From Strongylocentrotus purpuratus (lineage: Eukaryota; Echinodermata; Echinoidea; Camarodonta; Strongylocentrotidae): a stretch of 64,000 nucleotides of DNA. The position numbers were made by a program, and so were the translations under genes. The stretch is from contig NW_022145605.1 of NCBI RefSeq assembly GCF_000002235.5, positions 1,167,321-1,231,320 of the forward strand. The letters run 5' to 3'. The notes under the pieces are model-generated. The model was not told the origin of the DNA, did not search any database, and worked only from the letters and a program-made list of their open reading frames with translations. Shown here piece by piece: positions 26,841-37,102 of the stretch (its first letter is position 1; each line of letters begins with the position of its first letter).

Positions 26841-27220
26841 AGAAGGTTGGGTTCTGGGCAGGAGTGAATAACAACTTGTGAGCGTTTTCATTGTTATTAT
26901 GCAAGTGTGGAAGAACATCAGAGAAAAAATGTTCCCTAAAAAGCATGGTTCTTCAAATGCCTTCATATTCTAAATATGACGTGACAGCTTAAAAATGAGA
27001 ACCTCATTTTTATGCCACATGTTTGTGTAGTCCCATATACAACTTTCTGTTTACATCATTTGTTACTTTAACCGAGACTGGGCCAGTTTTTTTTAAATCA
27101 TTTTGATGATTCTAGAACCTTGCAATACACCAATACTTATATGCTACATGACCAACCTCTTGTGATCGATTCTACACCGTTTCTTTCACAATGCAATCGC
27201 ATGACATGAACTCAACTTTA
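26841..27220. mobile_element. MITE family 2, copy A
   Basis: This roughly 380-bp segment aligns from end to end with 40140-40524. Shared words include TATGCAAGTGTGGAAGAACA, CTTCAAATGCCTTCATATTC, CATTTTGATGATTC and TTTCTTTCACAAT. Its left end reads AGAAGGTTGGGTTCTGG and its right end, reversed, AAAGTTGAGTTCATG, the decayed form of the terminal inverted repeats seen in copy B. It has no coding capacity, so it would be mobilised in trans by a DNA transposase. Confidence 0.75.
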
Positions 27221-27404
27221 TTTTTTAGATTGCCAATTTACTGAGTTATATAAATACTGGAAGGGAAAACGAGGACAAAGAACGAGAGAAGAATTTCACG
27301 AAAATACACGTTTGTGTATATTCTCTTCATTTCTTCGATCTCTTTGTATTGCAATGTATCTCTTCAACAAGACAGCATAAATTGTTTGGATAACCTTTGA
27401 CACC

Positions 27405-27587
27405 TTACAACATTACAACTCCATGTTTAGACATTTTGATGTAGCTTGTTGGGATAATTTTCCAATGTCTGCATTGCGTGGGATTAAGGGTTTTTGAGGA
27501 ATATTTTATGATTTCTTTTTCCATGGCGTATCTTTGTGAAAAATATTGCCAAACAAGGGCCATTATGCATTTGTCAAGCATGAGCAT
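27405..27587 (-). pseudogene. Possible Ty3/gypsy RT-RNase H fossil fragment
   Basis: The minus-strand translation of this segment includes EIIKYSSKTLNP, which resembles the reverse transcriptase/RNase H junction of Ty3/gypsy-type LTR elements (typically an I-AYASRTL-type motif followed by an E-rich helix). Only about 180 bp is visible, and no LTRs, gag or integrase are seen. It is a broken, old fragment if real. The match is short and could be chance. Confidence 0.3.
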
Positions 27588-27989
27588 GTCAGTAACATCT
27601 ATGAAACATACATATTCAAAACTAATGTAAATTCTATATACATGTAGTCCTTTGTCATTTTTCTTGATATCATACTCATCTTAACAAGGAAAATACTTTT
27701 CGAACAGCACATGTTTTTTTTCTTCAGTCCCGAATATGACAAAACTATTTCAAGGTTAAATCATGCTTTAAGCAGATAAACCATCTTATTTTCTTGTAGA
27801 CAGCCTTATCCTGTAAGTAATAATTAAATCTTGAACGACGTTTCAATTATAATCCTATCAGTAACGGGAGGCCTTACATACATACATGGGCATCTTCAAA
27901 CTTGGCATGCAGATCGTTCAAAACGACGTTCGTCAACCTGGACGATAGCAGCAAAACCACATCACCAATTTCAATGATGATGAGAATGT
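27588..27989. other. Unique AT-rich DNA
   Basis: No feature is seen. The right part already holds diverged words of the ~65-bp repeat that follows. Confidence 0.45.
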
Positions 27990-28186
27990 CACATCGTCGA
28001 ACGGGGACGTTATAGGAACGACATAGCATCAACGATGACGACAGTACGAATGCGACATCGTCAAACGGGGACGTTTGTAGGAACGACATAGCATCTACGA
28101 CGACGACGACGATACGAATGCGACATCGTCAAACGTGGACGTTTTTAGGAACGACACAGCATCAACGATGATGACGGTACGAATGT
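27990..28186. repeat. ~65-bp tandem repeat, three units
   Basis: Three consecutive units (27990-28053, 28054-28121, 28122-28186; 64, 68 and 65 bp) share ACATCGTC, AACGGGGACGTT, AGGAACGACA and TACGAATG. Length differences come from a CGA-triplet run within the unit. More diverged partial units appear on both sides. The array is rich in CpG compared with its surroundings. Confidence 0.85.
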
Positions 28187-28332
28187 GACTTTATCAACCA
28201 CGATCATACTAAGAATATCACAATGTAAACGAGGACATCGTCACCCTGAATGACGGCGAGAATGGCTCATCGTCGACATCGAAGATGGTCAAAACGCCAA
28301 CTTTGACAATAAAACGATAACAACGACCATTC
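28187..28332. other. Degenerate flank of the tandem repeat
   Basis: Words such as GAGGACATCGTCACCCTG and GCTCATCGTCGACATC suggest decayed repeat units up to the LINE 3' end. Confidence 0.4.
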
Positions 28333-28935
28333 TTTTTTTTTCAATTCATTTATTAAACCATTTAAAATCAAAATCAGTATACAAATCATGCATGTACATG
28401 TATAAAAGTTATTTATACAGTGTAAATGGTCAGGGTGCCCAATACATAAAGAAATATACATTAAAAAACATGAGATACAAAACAAACTTAGTTTTTTAAA
28501 AACATTAAGCACTAAACATACAAGTAAAGGGAAATAGGAAAAGGTGAAATAAGAAAACGTAGAGAGGAGAGATGAAATTACATGTTTATTTGGCATAGGT
28601 AGTTATTATTGAACGTTTGACTTTGGTTTTAAATGAAGTAACATTAGTGCTGGAAATTACATCGGAAGGGAGGGAATTCCATATTCGAGGACTAGCAGAT
28701 TTAAATGCAATAAGAGTTGACTGATTGAGTGCGAATGGAAACTGGAATTTAGAATGGGAACGGGTATTATATTGATGGTAATCTTTATTATACTGAAATA
28801 AATTTATTATATTAAGAGGTGCTACATTATGTTTCACGTAATACATCAGGATCGCAATTTTGATTTTTTTTTTTTATGAATATCGAAAATTGTCAATGTG
28901 TTTAACCTTGCAAATATTGGGCGTGACGGAGCTAA
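28333..28935 (-). mobile_element. LINE 3' fragment (L2/CR1-like), copy 2
   Basis: It aligns with copy 1 (10858-11495). The minus-strand frame 28846-28586 encodes the typical C-terminus of L2/CR1-like ORF2, including YNTRSHSKFQFP, ASPRIWNSLPSDVISS and FKTKVKRS. The frame is better preserved than in copy 1, so this copy is younger or luckier. It is 5'-truncated near 28935, so the reverse-transcriptase core is missing. The 3' UTR runs to about 28333 and ends in a short A run on the minus strand. Internal indels relative to copy 1 lie at 28440 (where copy 1 has about 30 bp more) and 28860 (a T run). Confidence 0.88.
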
Positions 28936-29013
28936 GTAAGCTATGATAATGATCATATCAACTAATCATGCTGACAGAGTACTCCAATGTGGTCATTGTA
29001 AATGACGATAATA

Positions 29014-29039
29014 GTGGTGGTGGTGGTGGTGGTGGTGGT
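29014..29039. repeat. (GGT)n microsatellite
   Basis: About nine GGT/GTG triplets without interruption. Confidence 0.9.
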
Positions 29040-31385
29040 TGAGTTGAGAAATTGGCCAACAGCAATGCTGGTGTTGGAGTTTTTATTTTTTCGTCAATGA
29101 AGAATTTTTCATCGCGATAGTTTTTATTGTAGGGTCCATAATTACGCTAATGCTGGATAGATATATTACAATTCGGTGGTGTTCAGTGTGATTATATCGG
29201 TTATACGAATTATGCTCATATAACCATGACAACAAGAATCCTCCACTTTCAATACCCTACACGATACAAATGCCTAACTTTAGCCCTGGAACCCTAACAC
29301 TAACTCTTTGAACCTAGCCACACACAAAAACACATAACACCCTTACCGTAACGCTATAGTTTCTCCGAAATAATGCACCAAATAATTGTTACAAGAGCAA
29401 ATTTTGGATCACCGATTGTTCAGACGTTCAAGTGAAGAAAAACTAAAATATCGCCTGTTTTGAGCCAGAACGGTGTTTAAAAAACGTTGGTTGAGGTCTA
29501 TAAGAATGGAGCCCTTTTGGCTTCAAACAAACGAAATCCATGATTATGAGACTCTTAATCAAACAGCAGTTGGAGGACTTATACATGTTAAAAGGAAACA
29601 CACGAGAGCAGAAAAAGAAAGCTACGAATGAAAAGTTTCTTTTGACCTTTGAAACAAGTTTGATCAGTAAGAGTTCATTCAAACTCATCGCAAACACAGG
29701 CAACCTCTCTCCGAATCAAGACTTCAACATGGGGAATCGTCATTGCTAGCAGCTAAAACAAAAACTGACAAAGCAAATTTTCCTATTACTGCTTTCGAAA
29801 CTCTGCGCCAAATTGAAATAATGGCAACCGGTTTATTTTGCTCAGACGATTTGAAGATTGGTCGAGAGACGGACGCGTATGTCGTTATAGTGACGCGCCC
29901 AATTTGATATCGAGCGTCTTTCAAAGATAAAGAGAATAAAAAAGCTTCTGTTTTGCTGGATTTGTAGATGGGGAAAGACGGCTCTTCGCAAATTAGACAA
30001 TACTTTGCACTTTTCTGGCTCTTGAGTGAAACAAAACCTAGCGAGCATTGACCTGTGAGGTCGACGAGAGTGCATATATCTTGTCATTGTTACCGTCTGA
30101 GAGGGGCTTTAGATATCATCCCGAACAACTGTCAACCAGTTTCAAGTTTTGAAGTTGGAGCAAACTACTCCGGACGATTGCGATTGTCCATTGCAACCTA
30201 AAATAGAGAGACAAATTCATTCTAAGAACACAGTACAGAAATCGCTGCACTATTCACAATGAGTTAAATTCTTAACCAAATGGCAGCTGCCAATACACCA
30301 TCGTGTAGCTAATTGGCATGCATCTATAAAATAAAATAAGGTCACCATTCACATTCGAATGAAAGACTTTCGTTGAGTTCCACTAACTTAAACCACCCTC
30401 AACATTGAAACACTGATTAACCACACATTACAAACTAAGTTTGTCGTGACAAAAATAAGAAGACATAATCTAGACCCATACATTACATCATAGGCTGAAA
30501 ACAATGTCGTCATAAACATGACAACGTCCTTTATAATAATTTTGAATCTTGTACTTAAACTATTATTGTCATGTTATTGTGTCCAAATTCAACATTTTGG
30601 GAGGTTGTTAAACTCGAATTCGACACCGTGTCATTCTAACCTATATCATTTCTGATCAATTCTTCGATTCGTGTTTATATCTAATAGAAATCTTAAACAT
30701 GAATTAAATCACACAATTTGTAACGTCATTGCTTTGGCCTGCACTGACAGCTATGATATCCATCAAAAAGTTCATATTAATCCTCAGAATGCCATCAATC
30801 AAAGTTTTGGGAGCGAACAAATTCGATTTATTTATTTGTTTCGCCGAAAAGTGCAAAGTAATCTGCTAATGGCTAGCTATTTTCAGCTTCAATTTTCAAT
30901 CTCTGGTTTCCAATCTTAAACTTCGCTCTCAAAATTGGAGTGAAATACTTTTGCTAAGACTAAGATGTAAAGGTATGCTATCACATTTTATATTGGACTG
31001 ATTTGAAGATATGTCTTGAACAAGTATCAATCACATTTCTTGCTCCTGTGATCAAAGTAAAGCAAGTGTACACATACTCTCTTGAATTCAAGTAGTCGAT
31101 GACCACAAAAACAACGCAGAAAGGTTTGCATCACCTTCGGCAATATTACTACACATTTCTCAATTTTTATTTGGGGCAATCATGTCAAAATGTCTCTCTT
31201 GATTTCTTGGATATTTGGATAAGAAAATTTGTTTACGTTCATGATCTTTTCAATTTTTACACAAGATATTAAAACATGTCTATTAGAAATACTGACATGA
31301 TTGGCACTTTTTCACTAACGAGAGTTTAAAGGGGACGATTATGGGGAAAGGGAAACTAATCAGAAAATGCACCAAACCCACCCAA
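29040..31385. other. Unique AT-rich intergenic DNA
   Basis: No gene is recognised. Frames of 66-86 residues between 29443 and 30919 overlap on both strands with no known motif. Confidence 0.5.
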
Positions 31386-31426
31386 CCCCCCCCCACACAC
31401 ACACATACACACACACACACACACAG
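31386..31426. repeat. (C)n-(AC)n microsatellite
   Basis: A nine-base C run passes into an AC run with one AT interruption. Confidence 0.95.
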
Positions 31427-31636
31427 GTAGTGTATGCGTGCTGAGACATTGTCATACATTATGTCAACATATTTTAAAATGAACCCACGAACTTATCGAA
31501 AAAACAACATAACTAGATGACTCATCATTTTCACTGAAGCTCAAATAACATGTTCCGTTTCATTCAAGTCAATATCATACTCCAGTCATACTGACGAAAC
31601 CACTACCAGAACAACCAAGACTGTGTCTGTGATCTG

Positions 31637-31769
31637 TCGGTTCGGAGTCAGTTCGTCGGTTCGTAGTCAGTTCGTCGGTCTGGAGTCAGTTCGTCGGTCC
31701 GGTGTCAGTTCGTCGGTCCGGAGTCAGTTCGTCGGTTCGGAGTCAGTTCGTCGGTTCGGAGTCAGTTCG
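31637..31769. repeat. 19-bp minisatellite, seven units
   Basis: Exactly seven 19-bp units of TCGGTTCGGAGTCAGTTCG, differing at a few sites (TTCG/TCTG/TCCG and GGAG/GTAG/GGTG). The array starts abruptly at 31637 and decays after 31769 (TTGGTGTGAC). It holds two to four CpG per unit in otherwise AT-rich DNA. Confidence 0.95.
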
Positions 31770-33253
31770 TTGGTGTGACTTGGGTATTGTGTCCTGTTAT
31801 TCATCTTTCATTTCCATATCGATCGGTCATGCCAAGTTATTTCTAATGGTAAAGTGTTTTAAATAGTCCCACCCAAATTGCATTTCTAAATATATTTGTC
31901 CATAATGAAAGGACAGGGACAGTTATTACAACGTTGTTTCATCCTACGACACAATATATTTTGTCATACTGATATATATGATGCGCCAAACCAATGATTA
32001 CATTTTCTTTTGTGCCTATTACATTTAAATCTCTGTTTTGCACTGTATGGTTACCTCTTGCAGCCATGGCAATTGAAGATATACTGAATTTAAATTGGAA
32101 TCATTATCGACAATCCACCCACATTTTTGATATGGCCCTATCCATATTAATTAGGTTAGAAGCTAACTTTACTAGTCCAAGGGCTGATAACTCTAAGTAT
32201 GTTGGTAATTCGTTTTCTTTTCGGCATCCTTGTGTAGTTACTGATAATTCTCGTTTCATTGTTCTCTAGTTTACAGGTCCCATTTGCAGGCCAAACAAAT
32301 GAAAATGTTAAATTCCAACGGCACATGAAAGATAATACTACTTTAGAACTTCCCTTAAAACGAAAGGGCTTGATAATGTCTTCAAGTGGGCAAATAACGA
32401 CCACTGTAGTTGTCGAATCATCTTTAGTGATTGCAATTCGTTTAATAATAGTTTGATTTTTAGGCCATTGTACCGAATGGTCGTACGTTTTTTGCTGCGG
32501 AAAGATTCAATCAGTTTAATTTTGGCCATTACAAGAAGTGGGTTATTGATGTAGACAAATGCTCATGTACCCTTTATGGCTCATTTTATGTATGTTATTA
32601 CCAAGGAAGAAAAAAAAGAAGTAAGTCAGTCACTCAATAGTGTCAGACAGTGAAATCTATAAGGTAAACGGGTTTACTTGCATAACTTGAATATTAGGAC
32701 ATTACTAACGTTAAATGTTACAGATAGGACATACGTGACATGTTCATAATTCCTGCAAAGTTCTACATAATTTGATGTTGGCTGCAAAAGGGACATATTT
32801 AGCTTTGATGATCACTTCTTATCATGAGGTTGAGGGTAGTGGACACGTCGCGTCAGATATGGGCACGTTTAAGTTTATAGGCAACATTGTTATGTCATAT
32901 TTGTATTGGTGAAGACAATTCTAACAATATTATTTGAATTTTTTAAGGGGGTGATTCAAAGATCTTCTTAACCCCTTGCCGGCAAATCACAATCTGGGTA
33001 CTTCTCTTGTTTGTACATCCGAATATCCAATAATGGCTCTCCTTTTCGCTTGTTGAGGATTTTCGGCCAGCTGGTCTATATTCAAAGATCCTTCTCATTC
33101 AACATTGCTTTAGAAAAACCTCGGGATAAACATTGATATCGCAACACCTTTTCGATTAACTTGGTAATCAGTTTTAAAAAATATCTGAATTTCACAATGA
33201 TTTTATATATTGCTTTAAGCAGTTTAACATCTCGTATTTCTTTTGTCTTTCTC
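31770..33253. other. Unique AT-rich intergenic DNA
   Basis: No gene is recognised. Frames of 65-91 residues at 31994-32529 overlap on both strands and lack known motifs. Confidence 0.5.
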
Positions 33254-33781
33254 TTATCGTTCTCTTATCTTTTTGTTATCTTTCTCTTATCTTTCTCTTA
33301 TCTTTCTCTTATCGTTCTCTTATCTTTCTCTTATCTTTCTCTTATCTTTCTCTTATCGTTCTCTTATCTTTCTCTTATCTTTCTCTTATCTTTCTCTTAT
33401 CTTTCTCTTATCTTTCTCTTATCTTTCTCTTATCGTTCTCTTATCGTTCTCTTATCTTTCTCTTATCGTTCTCTTATCGTTCTCTTATATTTCTCTTATC
33501 TTTCTCTAATCGTTCTCTTATCTTTCTCTTATATTTCTCTTATCGTTCTCTTATCTTTCTATAATCTTTCTCTTATCTTTCTCTTATCGTTCTCTTATCT
33601 TTCTCTTATCTTTCTCTTATCTTTCTCTTATCGTTCTCTTATCTTTCTCTTATCTTTCTCTTATCGTTCTCTTATCTTTCTATAATCTTTCTCTTATATT
33701 TCTCTTATCGTTCTCTTATATTTCTCTTATCTTTCTCTTATCTTTCTCTTATATTTCTCTTATCTTTCTCTTATCTTTCTC
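33254..33781. repeat. 11-bp minisatellite, 48 units in perfect register
   Basis: TTATCTTTCTC and its variants repeat 48 times with no length change (528 bp = 48 x 11). The main variant has G at position 6 (TTATCGTTCTC), and a second has A at position 5 (TTATATTTCTC). A rare pair, TTATCTTTCTA + TAATCTTTCTC, occurs twice, at units 28-29 and 39-40, so an 11-unit segment has probably been duplicated. Because 11 is not a multiple of 3 and the unit has no stop in any plus frame, long frames arise with the 11-residue period LSFSYLSLIFL. I regard these as non-coding. Confidence 0.97.
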
Positions 33782-34876
33782 TTTCTCTGTTATTCGGCTT
33801 AACAATGCTTAGTTTCTCTCTCGCTGATAATGTGCGAATTTTTTTTCTTTTTCATATGGACAATAAATTATAGATTTATGTCCCCAACAGTTCCCCTTTC
33901 TCCTGCTTGCTTTGGTAATGTGGATATGTCCTTTTCCGTGTCCCCCATATCTCCATGTCTCCCTTCCAGTTCTATTTTTGTTTGGACCCTCTCACTTTCC
34001 TCCTTTTCTTCATCTCTTTCATTCCTTCCCCCTCTGTGTCCTCTCCTTCTCCACCTCTACCTTCCCATCATCCATTGGGAGGGGAGTTCGATCCTCACCC
34101 ATAGTAGGGTAGTGAAGGCCAATCGAAAACCCCATCTCGTGGTAATCAGGAAAACACCACAATATAATTAGATGGAGGAAACTCAGAACGACGCATTGCG
34201 ATGAGACAAGCGAGACATCCCTATAATATATCTTCGTTTCCATCTGGCAGCATGCATAGTCGCATTATTTAACTAAGTCGTCAATTCGGAGATTGAGAGG
34301 GGCCTCGCGTAAGAAGATGAGAGAAGAATGATTTCGATATGCCACTGGGTAATTTGTGGTATAAATGGAGTTTGATTTTCTCTCATTTTTCTTACAGCGC
34401 AGTGCGTGTGGTTTGGCCAAGTAAGACTGGCAGCTGTCATAGACCTTGAAGATAGATCACTTGCCCATCTTTAAATATTGCGAGAGAGAAAGTTGGAAAA
34501 AGAAATCCCATCCAAAATGTTCATTTCCAATTTCAATGAGGAAGATAAGCTCGAAAGTATTGGAGTAAAGAATTTGGCCGGGAAAATCACCAATTTTGTA
34601 TTGACGTGATTAAATAACAATCTAATTTTGAATATACATTAAAAGTACATAGAGTGCAACCCAGATTTATATTTGCGTCTTAAGACAGAGGGAGAGTAGA
34701 GTAAAGAGAGAGAAATAGAGAAAAAACGCGAATAGTATTTCTTTTTTGGACATCAAGAAATTCGAGATAAGAGAAGAAAAAAAGGGGAAAAAAAAGAAGA
34801 AAAAAAAAAAAAAAAAAAAAAATCAATTTTCAAACGCCCCCTAATTTTTTAAAAAAAAGCAACATCTTTTCAGAGT
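33782..34876. other. Pyrimidine-rich then purine-rich unique DNA
   Basis: T/C-rich sequence runs to about 34075, then ordinary sequence, then a purine-rich patch from 34685. A 22-base A run at 34801-34822 is embedded in further A/G-rich sequence. No LINE or SINE body adjoins the A run, so it is not evidently a retroposon tail. Confidence 0.5.
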
Positions 34877-35176
34877 TTCAATCTCTCCCTCTCTTTCTTC
34901 CCTTTCTTCCTCCATCTCTCTCCCTCTCTCTATCTCTCTTTTGTTTTCCTTTCTCTCTCTCTCTCTCTCTTTCTCTCCATCTCTCCCTCTCTCTCTCCCT
35001 TGTTTTTCTTTCTCTCTCTCTCTCTCTCTCGCTCTCTTGTTTTTCTTTCTCTCTCTCTCTCTCTCCCTTGTTTTTCTTTCTCTCTCTCTCTCTCTCGCTC
35101 TCTTGTTTTTCTTTCTCTCCCTCTCTCTCTCTCTCTCTTGTTTTCTTTCTGTCCCCCTATCTTGCTCTCTCTATAG
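34877..35176. repeat. Polypyrimidine tract with ~35-bp variable repeat
   Basis: Imperfect CT sequence with the marker TTGTTTTTCTTTC at 35000, 35037, 35068 and 35103 and a shorter form at 35138, spaced 37, 31, 35 and 35 bp. The spacers are CT runs of varying length. It is a minisatellite built on a microsatellite. Confidence 0.9.
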
Positions 35177-36069
35177 CATTTATGTTTTTATGTATATAAA
35201 TATATCAACTTTGTATGTCTAAATTGAATCCGACCTTACACGAACTATCTACAACACGTTTAATCATAACTATTTGAAACAAACAACACAAATTGCCCGA
35301 CCAAGTGAAGGGAAAAACATGAAATATTACCAAATCAAGGTTAGCCAGAAGGCCCAGATAGACAGAAGAGGTCTGGATTGTGAATCTTTTAAGAAGGGCA
35401 GGTTAATGTTCACTCAGCCGCGAACGAGGAGGAGCTAGCGGGAAGATGCGATGTTTATGCCCGGACGCCTCGGCGGCGGCGACGGTCTTGCTCTGTGCGA
35501 TCGACCATCTACCATTCAAGCTGCTCAAAGCACGGTCATTATCTTATATGCAGTAACACATAAAATACCCAGTATACTATTCTAGTGTCACGAGGTGTGT
35601 TTAATATATCGGGAATTTGCTTTTTTAAAAATGATTCAAAACCGTTATGTAAATAATGATTCCTATACCATGACAAGATGTATCAGTTTAGTTTTTCCCA
35701 CACTTCGCATTCTGTCATCGACATACTTATACATCATCTTCTATTACTCTTTCTCCTCTTGATTTCCTATTTTGTCTAGAATAGATGAATAAGAACATAT
35801 ACTTCACTCTTTCTCCTCTTCCACAAGCGGTCACCTTTCAATAGGCCTATCAGATATCCGTGCGTCCATTCATTCATTTATTATTCATCCACTCCCTTAC
35901 TATTCAACCATCATTTTTTCAGACTCGAATGAAGTCAACATGTTTAAAAAAACTTCCATGCAGATCACTGTTACAGTATTTCCAAAGTTGCATCTCATTA
36001 TCTTGATGAAATATCTCTTTACCTTGCCGTTTTATATATCTGTTTGGTATATTCAAACTGTATTATCTC
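35177..36069. other. Unique DNA with a GC-rich island
   Basis: Around 35405-35520 the sequence becomes GC-rich with many CpG (for example CGGACGCCTCGGCGGCGGCG), unlike its AT-rich flanks. No splice-bounded exon or known protein frame is visible there. The remainder is unremarkable. Confidence 0.5.
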
Positions 36070-36606
36070 TAAAGGGGAGTCCAGTATGATTACAAGTTGG
36101 GTTTAATAGGAGCAAAAGAATGAGAGGAACAGGTCAATGAAAGTTTGAGCAAATTCCGATCTAAAATAAGAAAGTTGTAAATTTCTGAAGTTGCAATCAA
36201 TTAAACACACATTATCAACTCTGTGACATATCTTGTGAGATCCCTCCCATTTGCCCTATACTATAAAAAAAGCAGAAACGTCTCTTTATCTAAAGAAAAT
36301 GTTCAATTAATCATGCACCCTTAATTCAATTATTGCAAATATGTTTTCTATACAATCCCTGAATAGAACAAATCTATTCCGTCATCAAAAACTAAGAAAA
36401 TGAAAGTTAATGCATTTCTGTACAAAGCAAATTGGAGAGGACCTCGCAAGATACGTGACAGTCCTGCCGATTCATGTTTTACTGATGACAACTATACAAA
36501 TTCGTAACTTTCTTATTTTCAATCGGTTTTTGCTCAAACTTTGACTAACCGGTTCCTCTTATTTGTCTGTTTCTTTTAGAATCATCATGGTGAACTTTCC
36601 CTTTAA
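36070..36606. mobile_element. Foldback MITE family 1, copy 1
   Basis: The ends read TAAAGGGGAGTCCAGTATGA on the left and, reversed, TTAAAGGGAAAGTTCACCAT on the right. The subterminal arms extend the inversion: AGTTTGAGCAAATTCCGAT and AAAATAAGAAAGTT in the left arm (36140-36180) recur inverted in the right arm (36500-36545) as AGTTTGAGCAAAAACCGAT and AAAATAAGAAAGTT. The arms therefore fold back over more than 100 bp around a roughly 280-bp unique centre. There is no coding capacity. It aligns end to end with 39630-40135. Confidence 0.85.
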
Positions 36607-37062
36607 GAAGACACTAAATTAAAGTTTCGTGGCATTTGTTCTTCTTTACAACAATAATAAGTCAATTTATGCCTATCGAACATAAATGGCAGTGAAATAT
36701 TTCCATGGGGATCTTAAAAAATTCTCTCCAGGAAACTATATCCATGATCATGGTTTTTGAAAGACTTAGACGGTTTTGACCTAGACCGTGCTGGGAGGCT
36801 CACTCCTAAAAGGGTTTATTGATACTCCTATTATTATACTGCTCACTTTCCTGGCTTCATTCAGTCATTGTATATATGACATTCTCCATACTGCTCGTCA
36901 CTCTAATTATATCATGGATTTCTGTTCGGAGTCACCCCAAACCACCGTGCCTCCATTCAAGGCTTCATAGCATCATACAACAAAAGACCAACAGAGACGA
37001 ATGTAACATGAGATGGCGCCCTACACAAAACACACTCAACAAAAAGCACAGACAGAGAGAGA

Positions 37063-37102
<40 letters not shown>

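Noticed and set aside
33161-33685. 174-residue plus-strand open frame with an 11-residue period
   Set aside because: It is the 11-bp minisatellite read in frame. The unit lacks a stop in every plus frame, so openness is automatic.
34060-34140. GAGTTCGATCCTC as a pol III B box of another SINE
   Set aside because: No A box lies at the right distance on the same strand and no SINE body or tail follows.
34801-34822. 22-base A run as a retroposon tail
   Set aside because: The sequence upstream is A/G-rich simple DNA, not a LINE, SINE or processed gene, and no target duplication is visible.
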